From positions 174,885-238,884 of the forward strand of contig NZ_JAGXJW010000001.1 of assembly GCF_019091135.1 (NCBI RefSeq): a stretch of DNA of 64,000 nucleotides, given 5' to 3'. Position numbers and translations under genes: made by a program. The notes beneath the pieces are model-generated. The model saw nothing but the letters and a program-made list of their open reading frames with translations, was not told the DNA's origin and ran no database searches. This document shows, piece after piece, positions 10,301-19,937 of the stretch. This DNA is from Cohnella sp. GbtcB17 (GTDB taxonomy: Bacteria; Bacillota; Bacilli; Paenibacillales; Paenibacillaceae). Numbering within the stretch: the first letter of the stretch is position 1; the number at the start of each line of letters is the position of its first letter.

Positions 10301-10813
10301 AGCGGGGAAAAGCGGTACCTGGCCGACCTGCCGCTCGAATGCGACAATGTCGATCCCGGGCACGGCGTCGGCGTCGATTATTTCGGCGGTCCGGTGAAGA
10401 TCGCGGGAGAACGGTTCGACCGAGCGATCCCCGCCAATCCCGCCGATCTCGGTCGGGAGGCCGTCATCGCCGTCGACCTGTCCGGTCTGGACGCCGTCCG
10501 GCTGGTCGCCTCAGTCGGAGGGGACTTCCCGCTCGGCGACGAAACAGCCCGCCGCAAGCTAGTCAGTGCGAGGACGGAAGGCAAGCAGGCGCGATTCGTG
10601 CATGTCTTGGAGCCGTTCGAGAAGGACGTCGCGATCGAATCCGTCGAAGCCAAAGATGCGGACGCGCTCGAGGTCCGGTTAAAGGACGGCCGGATTCAGG
10701 TGATTCGGGTCGCCGGGATCGAGGATAACGGTAACGATCTTCGGGTGGACATGGTCGAGTACGACTCGGCCGGCATGCAGATTCGCCGGGAGTCGGCACG
10801 AACGAGCGGCTGA
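7307..10813 (+). CDS. heparinase II/III-like polysaccharide lyase, cytoplasmic
   Basis: This 1168-residue protein has no signal peptide. An N-terminal beta-sandwich (about 20-175) is followed by a NEW3-like Ig domain (about 185-275), an all-helical toroid (about 285-640, with DDGWWYECSVGYNLMAAGLL and NWSLAELAGAVFC), and a large beta domain containing KYGSHGGAHGQYDRTGL near 660-680. The toroid plus beta-domain layout and the conserved His/Tyr-rich motifs fit the heparinase II/III superfamily of lyases acting on uronate-containing glycans. Being intracellular, it probably processes imported oligosaccharides before GH88. ATG 7307 follows AAGGAGG, 19 bp after the esterase gene. The exact PL family cannot be decided by eye. 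Confidence 0.7.
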   Translation: MNTYAHEKESAIDLLDWMQRSFRTGAPSEGAAFGLADGIELHYPGAAGPNHWYLHGFVPCNDFSADLRDWAFVTMDIHSPSEIQLVLTVDIGYLVDRSPQPEEVRWMFAQVYVVCRGDKRVSIPLRAFDDLAAQSGHWKFIRAVRVRGEAEDGDASAVQLQGFRFERRQGLLLTAPVRSRSADAGSAAEYELTVINCADEAQGVVLSQKKEGWEKMTANLAPDRFILGPGESRSVRLAVTVPERIAPGGYEMQTIIALGNGGADAAEEVAFTTARSLPHPYILMTEPEWEDARRRIQADSRAQALLGRYIERAEQWTVPPVHPGRYMFETHHSHEAQNAAIVWKLTGERRYAEKAALFLRRLTDPLDGYERRMKACSQELVHEGEFFKHTAAVYDLLCESDLLDADDRARIEKAFRLYMDLIDWVLRDGRISNWSLAELAGAVFCALALQDLERMNRFVFGSGGALEHLAKGTLDDGWWYECSVGYNLMAAGLLTELAQSLRPWGINLIDAWVPASYYDRVSAGDKPEIDGLALDIWGPNKRNYRSIAQLWDSLLPFADYRGIVFGINDSAETNMPGIAPRGYLDARFDLAFYLYRKPEYAELLGKCPLEDRDLLFMLPDEPSEEPYKPYLASAYADNAGVAVLRSQTEGRPPRERIQAAVKYGSHGGAHGQYDRTGLVSLMRYGRSLFNPENIWYNYHTFMYKFYVQNSITHNMVTVDLKLQDPTEGRGLLFHAGSLFQAFAAENEARWSNPPYGGWRVNGDRTFAERTWNEGRYVPIPPDAPAYSSRSDFTEPVLQRRLTVVTDDYVALFDYARGDREHAYDCLFHFKGLAAIEAPVRRDLGHTAQLTEDPLSSAQFVTDCRWYAVEGTTRTRFETGFGDGYDNRANRTAFNEDGPLHLDLYAAWPPARTLIVGTEPEYLQVEKQLGYEVRGDGGEALASGQFGAWVLGRDDLDLSVAGVNRLELRVRVAAVQGEHGFPKTTEKSVFWGDPYLVTASGEKRYLADLPLECDNVDPGHGVGVDYFGGPVKIAGERFDRAIPANPADLGREAVIAVDLSGLDAVRLVASVGGDFPLGDETARRKLVSARTEGKQARFVHVLEPFEKDVAIESVEAKDADALEVRLKDGRIQVIRVAGIEDNGNDLRVDMVEYDSAGMQIRRESARTSG

Positions 10814-10855
10814 ATCGACGGCTAACAATGAACCGAAGGCTAAGATGCGAGTCTG

Positions 10856-10888
10856 GCAGGCTGGGGAAGATGCAGCCTGCTTTTCTTT
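10856..10888 (+). terminator. rho-independent terminator
   Basis: gcaggct (10856-10862) pairs with agcctgc (10874-10880), followed by ttttcttt. It ends the 2470-10813 operon. Confidence 0.7.
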
Positions 10889-10919
10889 GCGCGGGCACGG
10901 CCGGCCAGGCGGCGATCGT

Positions 10920-10984
10920 CTTAAAATAGTGCGATCATCGCTTAAACTTGCCGCATATGGCTGACGCGGAGGACATGATAGCAT
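10920..10984 (+). promoter_or_regulatory. activator-type promoter of the secreted lyase operon
   Basis: Box 1 TCTTAAAATAG has its A-run at 10923 and box 2 GCTTAAACTTG at 10944 (21 bp). The -10-like TAGCAT is at 10979-10984. Because this -10 overlaps the first in-frame ATG (10983), that ATG cannot be the start; the start at 11106 fits. Confidence 0.6.
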
Positions 10985-11105
10985 GAAGAAGCCCAAGGAA
11001 GGAGGGAATGCAGCCAGAATAGAAAGCGCTACCAACGCCGGAAAGCTTGAAGCCTACTGTGGATTGGCAAGCCCATTTGAAATCGACAAGGAGGAAAAGT
11101 ATCGT

Positions 11106-14100
11106 ATGCATTCGATTCGAAGGAAAATCCCGTATCGCTATTTGATGGCATGGCTCTTGATCGTCATGATGACTTCGGCTCCGGTCCAGGCGACCGCGTT
11201 CGCGGAGAAGTCAGAGGGATCCAAAGGCGGCTCGCCTGCGGCAGCGGACGCAGTGCTGGACACCGTCTCGTTCGGTCTTGCGGCCTCGGAGCGGGCGCAC
11301 AAGCTGAAGGAGAGCAATACGGCAGCGGGCATCGACGACCGGAAGGAGCCGGAGACGACCGGCGCCGACGGCTTGCTGACCGGCGGCGGGCTCGGCGAAC
11401 GTCTGCCTTATCGCTACATCCGTCCGTCGGAGACGGAGACGATCGGGGGTTGGCTGGAATTCACCCTGAAGGCAGACCCGTATGCGCAGAACTACCTCAC
11501 GGTACAGCTCAACGGCACGCAGCAGGGCAGAGGCGATTTGTACCTGAAAGGGCCGGGCGGCGACACGTCCATCCTGCGGCCCGCGAACGGCACGGTCTAT
11601 CCCGAGCTCGATAACGGCTATGAGCCGGGCGCGCCGTTCCTGGGACGGTACTATTATGCCACCTATCTCATCCCGAACGAACTCGTCGATCTGAAGACGA
11701 AGACGATCACGCTGCAGCTGTCCAGCATCGGCGTGTACGATGCGTACGGGACGGGCAAAAACGTCAAGCAGACGCAGAACAGCAAGTTCATCTATGGCGC
11801 TTCGACCCATACCGATCCTTTTTACCCCGTGGCGAAAAACGCGCCGGACGGCACCGTCCCAAGCGGTAAGCCGACGGTATCGGACAAGGACGGCTACGAG
11901 ACGGTCGTCAATCAGGCCATGACCGTACTGAAGGAAGTCCTGTCCTGGCAGCTGTACGGCGATACGTTCGACCGGATCAGCGGCGGCGACCATACGAACA
12001 ACGGGTTTCTTGAAGGCGCCATCGTGACCCGGCTGAACAAGAACGAGCCTGCGCATCCGGAGTATACGAAGCAGCAGTGGGCGAGCAAGTACTTGGCCCA
12101 GGCCGTCAACTTTCAGAACTGGAGCCCCATGATGGGCGTGGAGATTTTTGCGAACGCTTACCTAAACGAATGGTCCGGTGAGTATTATCATAACCCGGAA
12201 ATGCTGGACCGCATCTTCAAGCTCCTCGACTTTTACGCGAGAGCCCAGGACAGCACAGGCGGCTGGTGCGTGCCGACATCGGGCTCTGTCGCCTATACGT
12301 GGATCGGGGCGGACCTGAACGGCTCGGGCAAGCGGGGCAAAGGCGAGCGCTGGCCGCTCCTCAGCAACGGGACCGACTCGATGCTTGCCGGCTTCGTCAA
12401 GCTGTACAACGGTATCGCAAGCGGCAGCGACGAGCAAGCGAAGAAGCTGCTCGGCGATTATCTGGAAGAGAAGGTCGACAACGACATGACCGGGGACAAG
12501 TCGGTCACGCGCCGGATGTCGTATATCGAGATGTTCGGCATGCTTCAGAAATATTTCGACGCGTCGTCCGCGGGCAAAGATTTCTACGATCCCGCCTCGC
12601 GGGCCGGCACGGCCAATCAGGACGTCGGCTTTCCCTATGCGACGAATCGGTCGCTGCAGCTGCTCGTGAAGTCCATGGATGCCAGCGCGATCGACGTCCC
12701 GGGTATCATGGAGACGCCGAGATACAAGCCTTTCGCGCCAGAATACGACGACCGTATCTACGACATGATCAAATACAAGCTCGGCGGCGAGATGGTCGAC
12801 GGCGAAAAGTGGATGTCAGAGAACGCCCAGATCCTAGAAGCGGGTGCAAGCCACGGCGGTTATGCCGGCGATTATGGCCCGCGCATGCTGCTCTGGTTCG
12901 AGAGCTACGCCGAGCTGACCGAAGGCGATGCCAAGGTTCACGGACTGATCGTCGATCTGGCCAAGCGGAGCCTGAAGGCGTTCGCCCCTTATATGAACGA
13001 GTTGGTGGCCGCGGACGGGACGAATGTCCTCGTGACGGAGAATACGGCTTCCGCGCGCAAAAATACGTACGGGCTCCATGCCGCTTACCTGATGCTGCCG
13101 TATCTCGCGCTGGAGGCGGGGAGCGAAGAGGCGCTCAACTGGGGCATGAAGTACGTCGAGGACGGCCGCGTATTCGCGCTGGACGCGATTCACGAGAATC
13201 TCGAGACGACGACCCCCCATATATACACGAATCTGATCGATCTCGAGCAAGCGGCCCGAAGCTATAAGACGTTCGCCGCCGAGCTGGCCAAGCGGGTGAA
13301 AAGCTGTAAAAGCTGCGTAGCCTTTCCTATGGAGGACGCGCATAAGGACTTCGTCTTTGCCGATCTTGATTCCCAATCGGTCGTATTCAAGCATAACGGA
13401 GAGAAGGTGTATGTCACCTTCAACTGGAGGCGCGACAACTGGGCCTATACTGATCAGGCTCGGATACACTATACGACCGCTACGGTCGATCGCATCGCCA
13501 ACGTCGCTGCGTCCCATCAAGGAGGCGTATTTACTTTTACGGACAGCACCGCGAACTATCGTCACGACGGCGCGGCCGGGGCTGCGTTCACGCATACCCG
13601 GTACGACGGTTTGAATCAGACCCGGTACGGCAAGTACGTCATCGGCATGAATCTGTCCCGGCATGATGCAGCCGTCGGCCAGCAAGGAACCGTATACCGG
13701 CTGGAGGTGCCTGGCGTCAGCAAAGCCAAGGATCTGATCAGCGGCAAGACGTACAGCTCGAAGGAGGGAGAGCTGCTCACGGTGCCGGTTCAGCCGCGGC
13801 AGACGGTCATCCTCGAGGCGTTGAAAGAAAGCGATAATCCGGCCGCGGTAAAAATCGTGCGCGCGACGGACGACAAAGTCATCTCGTTCGAAACCGTCTA
13901 TGCGAAGATCGGCCAAAACTACACGGCCAAAGCCGATTCGATAGAGGGCTACAAGCTGGAGGATAAAGCCGACAAGAAAATCAAGGTCAACCGGGACGCT
14001 TCGCGTAATGTGATCCTGTTCCGCTATTCGGAAAACGCCGCACCCGTATTCCATGCCTCCGTTCTGGATACGTACAGGGACTGGGAAGTCGCGAATCTGG

Positions 14101-14900
14101 CCGGCGCTGCGGGGGAAGTGCGGTTCGATGAACGAGGCAGTCCCGCCGAGATCGCGACGACAGGCGTCGCCGGCCGGGACGACGCCCTGACGTTCATCTA
14201 CCGGAAGCTGATCGGCGACGGCTCCGTCACGATGAAGGTGGACGGATTCGACCGGACCGCCGATCCGAAGACGTACGCGTCGGTCATGATGATGCAGCAG
14301 CTCGATTACAACGCGCCGAACGTTCAATTCCGACTGTTCTCCAACGGGGACGGCGTCCTGCTGACGCACCGAAGCGAAGCCGATAATACCCAGAAGGCGT
14401 CCTGGACGCTGGACCAGAATAAAAACGCGGCTCCGATCTATATCCGACTGGAGCGGAAGGGGAACATCTTCTTCACCTCTTTTTCGAAAGACGGGAAGAA
14501 TTGGACGTATGCGACCAAGTCCTCTTACGAGCTGGACACCGGGAGCGTTATGTACGTCGGGCTGTCGCTGACCGACAACGACGATTATAACGGCTCGAAT
14601 ACCGTGCATGTCTCGCAGGTCGACTTCCAGGGAAAAACCGTCATTACGGGCAAAGTCGGCGAGACGATCGAGCTGGACCTGATGGCGGAAGATCGCGAGC
14701 AAGATCCGATCGAGTACAAGACGTCCGGCTTGCCTGAAGGGGCGACGCTGGACGAAGCGTCTCGTCTGCTCACCTGGACGCCGCAGCAAGCAGGCCTGTA
14801 TACGATCAAGGCGCTGGCCTTCGATCCGTATCACCGAATTCCGGTCGAAAATACGATCGTGCTGGAAATCGGGGACGCCGGGCTCTCGTCGGCCAATTGA
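11106..14900 (+). CDS. large secreted multidomain protein, probable polysaccharide lyase
   Basis: This 1264-residue protein opens with a signal peptide (KIPYRYLMAWLLIVMMTSAPVQATAFA). The middle (about 270-800) is rich in helices typical of (alpha/alpha) toroid lyases or hydrolases (NFQNWSPMMGVEIFANAYLNE; SHGGYAGDYGPRMLLWFESYAEL). Then come a MucBP-like segment (YAKIGQNYTAKADSIEGYKLE), a DUF1349-like jelly roll (DALTFIYRKLIGDGSVTMKV), and a putative Ig domain of the He_PIG type at the C-terminus (GLPEGATLDEASRLLTWTPQQAG). I do not recognise the catalytic family. Neighbouring lyases and GH88 suggest extracellular cleavage of the same glycan. ATG 11106 has AAGGAGG upstream and lies just before the signal peptide; the longer reading from 10983 would start inside the promoter. 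Confidence 0.6.
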   Translation: MHSIRRKIPYRYLMAWLLIVMMTSAPVQATAFAEKSEGSKGGSPAAADAVLDTVSFGLAASERAHKLKESNTAAGIDDRKEPETTGADGLLTGGGLGERLPYRYIRPSETETIGGWLEFTLKADPYAQNYLTVQLNGTQQGRGDLYLKGPGGDTSILRPANGTVYPELDNGYEPGAPFLGRYYYATYLIPNELVDLKTKTITLQLSSIGVYDAYGTGKNVKQTQNSKFIYGASTHTDPFYPVAKNAPDGTVPSGKPTVSDKDGYETVVNQAMTVLKEVLSWQLYGDTFDRISGGDHTNNGFLEGAIVTRLNKNEPAHPEYTKQQWASKYLAQAVNFQNWSPMMGVEIFANAYLNEWSGEYYHNPEMLDRIFKLLDFYARAQDSTGGWCVPTSGSVAYTWIGADLNGSGKRGKGERWPLLSNGTDSMLAGFVKLYNGIASGSDEQAKKLLGDYLEEKVDNDMTGDKSVTRRMSYIEMFGMLQKYFDASSAGKDFYDPASRAGTANQDVGFPYATNRSLQLLVKSMDASAIDVPGIMETPRYKPFAPEYDDRIYDMIKYKLGGEMVDGEKWMSENAQILEAGASHGGYAGDYGPRMLLWFESYAELTEGDAKVHGLIVDLAKRSLKAFAPYMNELVAADGTNVLVTENTASARKNTYGLHAAYLMLPYLALEAGSEEALNWGMKYVEDGRVFALDAIHENLETTTPHIYTNLIDLEQAARSYKTFAAELAKRVKSCKSCVAFPMEDAHKDFVFADLDSQSVVFKHNGEKVYVTFNWRRDNWAYTDQARIHYTTATVDRIANVAASHQGGVFTFTDSTANYRHDGAAGAAFTHTRYDGLNQTRYGKYVIGMNLSRHDAAVGQQGTVYRLEVPGVSKAKDLISGKTYSSKEGELLTVPVQPRQTVILEALKESDNPAAVKIVRATDDKVISFETVYAKIGQNYTAKADSIEGYKLEDKADKKIKVNRDASRNVILFRYSENAAPVFHASVLDTYRDWEVANLAGAAGEVRFDERGSPAEIATTGVAGRDDALTFIYRKLIGDGSVTMKVDGFDRTADPKTYASVMMMQQLDYNAPNVQFRLFSNGDGVLLTHRSEADNTQKASWTLDQNKNAAPIYIRLERKGNIFFTSFSKDGKNWTYATKSSYELDTGSVMYVGLSLTDNDDYNGSNTVHVSQVDFQGKTVITGKVGETIELDLMAEDREQDPIEYKTSGLPEGATLDEASRLLTWTPQQAGLYTIKALAFDPYHRIPVENTIVLEIGDAGLSSAN

Positions 14901-14975
14901 TGTCGGAGTCCGCGCTACGCGGCTTGCGCCAAGAAAAACAACCGCTTGATCCTAGCGAGTGAAGGAGGAATTTTC

Positions 14976-17285
14976 TTGAAGACAATTCGGAACATTTCGA
15001 TCTTCTTGACCATCATGCTGTTCCTTGGGAGCGTCAGTCTGCCGAAGAGCCTGTCGAATACAGCTTCCGCTGCGCCATTCCAGCTCGATACAACCAACTT
15101 GAAGGCCGGCTATTACGGCTGGGCGGTCGAGGGACACTCCGCAGTGGAGTTCGCGACGAGCGCCGCCAATATATCTTCCATTACCTATGCCACGTCCGCT
15201 TTGTTCGACGGCAATACGAGCTCAAGCACCAATCTTAATAAAGACGTCTATTTATACCTCGACCTAGGCACAAGCGCCGTGACGCTTTCCAAGATCGCCC
15301 TGACGATGAAGGCAGGAGGAGCGATCTCGGGAAATTGGAAAATATACGGCTCTAACACGTTGTCCGCGTCCGCTGCCGGTTGGACGGCCATCGCGACGCC
15401 GGCCGGACTTAGCGCAGGGACGACGACGGAGTTCGCAGTCGCGTCTTCCTATCGTTATCTGCTGATGGGCGGATCCGACACGGCGCTCAATTCCTGGGTC
15501 CACACGTGGGATCAGCTGTCCGAGATCGAGCTGTACGGTACCGGCACGATCACTGCCGCCGCGACCGCATTCACGCACCCGGGCATTCTGCAGACGGCCT
15601 CGGGCATCCGGACCATGAAGAGCAAGGTCGCCTCCCAGACGGAGCCTTGGCAATCTACGTATTCGACGCTCGTCAGCACGGTCGCCTCCTACGGAACGAT
15701 TTCTGCGGCGGATTACACGCTGACGTCCATCACCCGCAGCAACAGCGGCGGTTATAACGAGATGAGGCTGGCCGCCACGAAGGCGTACAATCTTGCCCTG
15801 CTCTATACGCTCTCGGGGAACAGCACGTATGCCGCCGGTTCCCGCACGATCATGATGAAGTATGCTTCCATATTCAACGGCGTGGGCACAAGCGGCGACA
15901 CAAGCTCCGTCTACGACACGAATCTGGATGTCGGCGTCGTCGCGCTGAAGTTCAGCGCAGCGGCAGAACTGCTTCGCTACAGCTATGACGGCTGGTCGGT
16001 CGCAGACACGAACGCGCTCATTGCGATGTTCGGCAAACATGCGGGAGGCACGGCGATCAGCATGTACCAGTTGCTGTCCAACGATCCGGTCCTGTCGACC
16101 TACGATATGGACAATATCGCTCACGGGCACGCGGCCATGCTCCGGGAGGGTTCGATGGCGTATGCGATATTCGCCGAGGACTCGGCCTTGTATAATCTCG
16201 TGAGGAACGACTTCAAGGCGAACAGTACAGCGTATTTTACGAATCAGGGAGCGGAGGATTGGCAGAAGAAGCCGGATAAGAGTCAGGGCGCGAACGGTTA
16301 CAGCCTGCTGTACAACTATAACGCGACGACCGGCCAGAGCAAGGAAAGCGATCGGGATCAAGCCCATGCCTTGGTCAATCTGTCTTCGTTCATCAGCATC
16401 GCTCACATGGCGTGGATGCAGGGCGACAGCAGCTTGTACGAGTTCAACGGCCGGCTGCTCCTCAAGGCAACAGACTTCAGCGCCAGGTATAATCTGGGCT
16501 ATGACGTCGCTTCCTATACGACAGCCTATCCATGGAACCATCACAGCGACAGCGGAATCACGACCTACGACCGGGGAAAGGCGACGGAAAATTCATATGC
16601 GGCAGCTTACAATTATTACAAGTTCTCCTCTTCTGCGGCTGCGAGCGAGTATGTCTACCTTTCCAAGTTCGTCAACAATCCGATCTACGCGGCTGACCGC
16701 AACAGCTACGACGTCGCCGGCTTCGGCGCACTGACGGCTTCTGCAACGGCACGGGCGACGGATTATGCGAACAACGTGACACCGGTCAACAACGCGGTAC
16801 ATTGGACGGATGCCGGGGTCGCCAGCATGCTGAACGGCGCATATCCCGTCTATGGCGAATATGCGACCGGTTTTGTGAGCGGCAGCTCGAGAGATTCCAG
16901 CAAATTGAGGCTGACCGGCACAAATGCGATTGCGGCGCTCCCTTATACCTTCTTCAGCAATGTGACGAAGGCAAATGTCAGTTACTCGAGCACGGGTACG
17001 GGGACGCTGGAGATTCGCACGGCAAGCCGTGCAGGGACCCTTAAGGGCCAGCCGGAAGCGTACGCCGACGGCGCCGGCAACGGCGACAGGGGCACCCTGC
17101 TCGCTACAATTCCGATCGCCAACACGGGCAGCCTGACAACCTATACGACGACTTCGCTCGCGGGCAACATCTTGACGACCGCCGGCTTGACGGGCGGCAG
17201 CGTCACGGGGAACTACACGATCTTTATCGTGTTCAAGGGCGTTAATGCAAACGCCAGCATGAATCTGAACGATTTGACCTTTTGA
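14976..17285 (+). CDS. secreted alginate-lyase-like protein with discoidin-like domain
   Basis: This 769-residue secreted protein has signal peptide KTIRNISIFLTIMLFLGSVS..ASAA. Residues about 40-190 look like an F5/8 type C (discoidin, CBM32-like) sugar-binding domain (LYLDLGTSAVTLSKIALTMKAGG). The catalytic part (about 200-580) has alginate-lyase-superfamily motifs: AATKAYNLALLYTLSGNSTYA, ESDRDQAHALVNLSSFISIA and FSARYNLGYDV. A beta domain closes the protein. This superfamily (PL5/PL38-like folds) cleaves polyuronates such as glucuronan or alginate; the substrate is not decidable here. The TTG start at 14976 has GAAGGAGG 6 nt upstream and directly precedes the signal peptide, which beats the TTG at 14946. 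It is 75 bp after the preceding gene and probably in the same operon. Confidence 0.75.
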   Translation: MKTIRNISIFLTIMLFLGSVSLPKSLSNTASAAPFQLDTTNLKAGYYGWAVEGHSAVEFATSAANISSITYATSALFDGNTSSSTNLNKDVYLYLDLGTSAVTLSKIALTMKAGGAISGNWKIYGSNTLSASAAGWTAIATPAGLSAGTTTEFAVASSYRYLLMGGSDTALNSWVHTWDQLSEIELYGTGTITAAATAFTHPGILQTASGIRTMKSKVASQTEPWQSTYSTLVSTVASYGTISAADYTLTSITRSNSGGYNEMRLAATKAYNLALLYTLSGNSTYAAGSRTIMMKYASIFNGVGTSGDTSSVYDTNLDVGVVALKFSAAAELLRYSYDGWSVADTNALIAMFGKHAGGTAISMYQLLSNDPVLSTYDMDNIAHGHAAMLREGSMAYAIFAEDSALYNLVRNDFKANSTAYFTNQGAEDWQKKPDKSQGANGYSLLYNYNATTGQSKESDRDQAHALVNLSSFISIAHMAWMQGDSSLYEFNGRLLLKATDFSARYNLGYDVASYTTAYPWNHHSDSGITTYDRGKATENSYAAAYNYYKFSSSAAASEYVYLSKFVNNPIYAADRNSYDVAGFGALTASATARATDYANNVTPVNNAVHWTDAGVASMLNGAYPVYGEYATGFVSGSSRDSSKLRLTGTNAIAALPYTFFSNVTKANVSYSSTGTGTLEIRTASRAGTLKGQPEAYADGAGNGDRGTLLATIPIANTGSLTTYTTTSLAGNILTTAGLTGGSVTGNYTIFIVFKGVNANASMNLNDLTF

Positions 17286-17304
17286 ATAACCTTAAGTCGC
17301 ACCG

Positions 17305-17332
17305 CCCCGGCAGAGCTGCCGGGGTTCTTTTT
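17305..17332 (+). terminator. rho-independent terminator
   Basis: ccccggcag (17305-17313) pairs with ctgccgggg (17316-17324), followed by ttcttttt. It closes the two-gene secreted lyase operon. Confidence 0.85.
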
Positions 17333-17341
17333 GACCTCAAA

Positions 17342-17406
17342 CTATAAAAATCGGAGTTTTGTCTATAAAAGCCGCATTCAAACGCTTGGCCGACGCGTGC
17401 TAAAGT
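17342..17406 (+). promoter_or_regulatory. activator-type promoter of the GH106-like gene
   Basis: Box 1 ACTATAAAAATC has its A-run at 17346, box 2 TCTATAAAAGCC at 17367 (21 bp), and the -10-like TAAAGT is at 17401-17406 (34 bp). Confidence 0.6.
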
Positions 17407-17461
17407 GATATTCAAAACCATTTCGACGAGGCGAATGAAATAAAGAAGGAGCCGTTCACGC

Positions 17462-19917
17462 ATGGATGCTTCAAGACTGAGATTCCTCTCCCTCTGGGCG
17501 ATCAATGGCGATCTGGATACGGATAGACTCAAAAGACAGCTGAAGGAATTAAAGGATACGGGCCTTGAAGGCATCGTTTTCCACTCTCGCTTTTACCCGG
17601 GCAACCCGCCTTACATGAGCGATACGTATCTGGACATCGTCTCCGATCTGATCCTCTATGCCCGCGAATTGAATATGGAGTTCTGGATCTACGACGAGAA
17701 CGGCTGGCCTTCCGGCACGGCAGGCGGGCAGGTCATCGCTCGCTTGCCGGATTCGCGCTGCGAATGGATCGAATGGAGGAGCGGCGCGGACGGGATCGGA
17801 GAGATCGTCCTCCTCTCAAAGCCCGCTGTATCGTCCTTCGATCGCCGCGCGACGGAGACGTTTATCGCGCTCACGCACGAAAGGTACCGGGATGGCTTGC
17901 ATGCCGAGGCGTTCGACTACGTGACCGGCTTTTTTACCGACGAAGTCGGCTTCCTCGACGGACACGGCGTCTCGGTGTCCAAGGGGGGCATCCCGTGGCA
18001 CAGCAGCTTGCCCGAGGCTTATCGGATCAGGCATGACGAGGCGCTTGCGCCGCTGCTGCCTCTGTTGTTCGAATCCGGTGAAGACAGCGGAGTCGTAAGG
18101 GCTCGCTACTGGGAACTGCTCACTGAAGCGCTCGTAGAGGGCTTCTACAGCCGATCCAGGCTTGGTGCGAGGCGCACGGCAAGCTGTTCACCGGCCATTT
18201 CCGTTTTTTCAGCTCTCTTACAGCGGCTCCTGCTTTCAGGTGCTTAAGGGACTGACGATGCCCGCGATCGACGCGCTTGAGCGGCATCCCGGCAACAACT
18301 TCTATCCGCGCATCGTTCACTCCCTCGCCATGCAGACGGGCAGAGAGGGCTGCCTGGTCGAGGCGCACGGCGGCAGCGGATGGGGCGCTTCGCCGGAATC
18401 GTTTACCGAATATGTGTTGTGGCTCGCGAGCCACGGCATCGAGCGGTTCGTGCTCTACCTGTCGCAGTACGCGCTCAGCTCACGCGCGGTTCACGATTGG
18501 CCGCCTTCGATGCCGCTGCACCTGACGTGGAAGGAAGCTTTCCCCTCCGTGCTCGAAGGGATTCGCAAGCAAGCCGAGCACCTGCCCTATCTGCGGCTTG
18601 AACGACCCGATCTGCTGATCGTTACGCCGACGCGCGGCGTCATGGCGGCGTTCGATCCGCGCGACGCGCTCGCGATCAATGAGCACAACGGCGACGGCGT
18701 GCCGGACGATACGGAGAGCGGGAGGATCAGCAACCGGTTCATGGCGCTCGTCGAAGCTTGCCATGCCGCAGGTATCAGATACGAGCTGTCCGAGGAGCGA
18801 GCCGTCGAAGAGGACGGGACCATCGAAGACGGCAGACTCGTTCTGGGACAGCGATCTTACGGCCGCGTGCTGCTGCCGGACGGCTGTGTCTGGCATGCGG
18901 ATTCGGAGGGGCATACGGCGCCGGATCGTCTGCGCGCGGCTGGCGTCACGGTATGGGCGGCAAGGGAGGCGGAGTCCGCTGCTTGGCTCGGTTTGTCCGA
19001 ACGCATGCTACTTCCCCATAGCGCCCCGGCCACCCACGGGGAAGCATTCGTCCCAAGGCAGAACGCTTGGCAAGCGGTCGCGCCAGCCTCGAATCGTATG
19101 CTGCTGGATTGGTACCGCGAGGGGAAGGAAGGGCGTCTTGTATCGGCCGTGCGCGCAGATTCGGAGGCAGCGTTCAAAGATGCTTCGCTCGTCCTTTTGG
19201 ACCGGCCCCGCAGCTTGCGATTGAACGGGAAGACGCTTATCCCGGCTCCTTTCTCGGGCGAACTCTGTCATCGCTATCCCCTGTCTGAAGCAGATCGAAG
19301 TAGGGACTGGAGGCTCGAACTTGAACCGCAGCCGGACGCCGATCCCCCTGCCCGTAGCCTGGATCGAAGGCGCGTTCCTGGTACTGAGCGAGAGCGGTTA
19401 TAGCCCGAAGAGCGATCGTCAGGTCAAGACAAGGGGGCCGTTCCTGCTGAGCGCCGTGCACGAGCCGGAAGCCTCCGATTTGATCGCCTCAGGCTGGCCT
19501 TATTACGGCGGCATGGTAGAGATTCATAAGCGACTCGAGTTGGATCAAGACACCGGCCCCGTCATCCTCAAGCTGTCCGGACTCGCGGGGGACGCCGTAT
19601 GCGTTTATATCGACGGCACGACGCTCGGTTGGATCTGGGGGCCGCAATGGGAGGCGGAGTTGCCGGACGGACTGGCGGCGTGGTTACGAGAGCTTGGCGT
19701 TCGAATCGTGCCCAGCACTTACAATGTATTCGGTCCTCATCGGCACATCGACGGGGATCGCCATCTGACGAGCCCGAATCAATATTCCGGCGTTCGCAAC
19801 TTTGCGGATGATCCCGAAGCGCCGGCGTCGACTAAGTCGGAGGACTATCATTTTGTGCGCTTGGGCCTCGCCGGCGAAGTAATGCTGCTGAAGCGGCTTG
19901 AAGCGTCGCGGGATTGA
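17462..19917 (+). pseudogene. GH106-like glycosidase gene broken by three frameshifts
   Basis: Three overlapping reading frames together make one GH106/alpha-L-rhamnosidase-like protein. Part 1 (17462 to about 18155) has ELNMEFWIYDENGWPSGTAGG, a hallmark of the family. A short stretch from 18160 reads AWCEAHGKLFTGHFRFF in a second frame. The third frame then continues QLSYSGSCFQVLKGLTMPAID..VEAHGGSGWGASPESFTEYVLW up to about 19344. From there the fourth segment gives the C-terminal beta domain (PVAWIEGAFLVLSESGY..GPHRHIDGDRHL). The apparent indels are one missing base near 18150, one missing base in the T6 run at 18204-18209, and one extra base in the C5 run at 19344-19348. Removing them would give about 818 residues. 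Whether they are assembly errors or real decay is open. The start ATG 17462 lacks a strong ribosome-binding site beyond AAGAAGGAG. Confidence 0.75.
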
Positions 19918-19937
19918 AGGAGCTCCTTCGGATTTCG

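Noticed and set aside
10983..11105. N-terminal extension of the large secreted protein
   Set aside because: It would start within the -10 box and place 41 residues before a clear signal peptide; ATG 11106 has the better ribosome-binding site.
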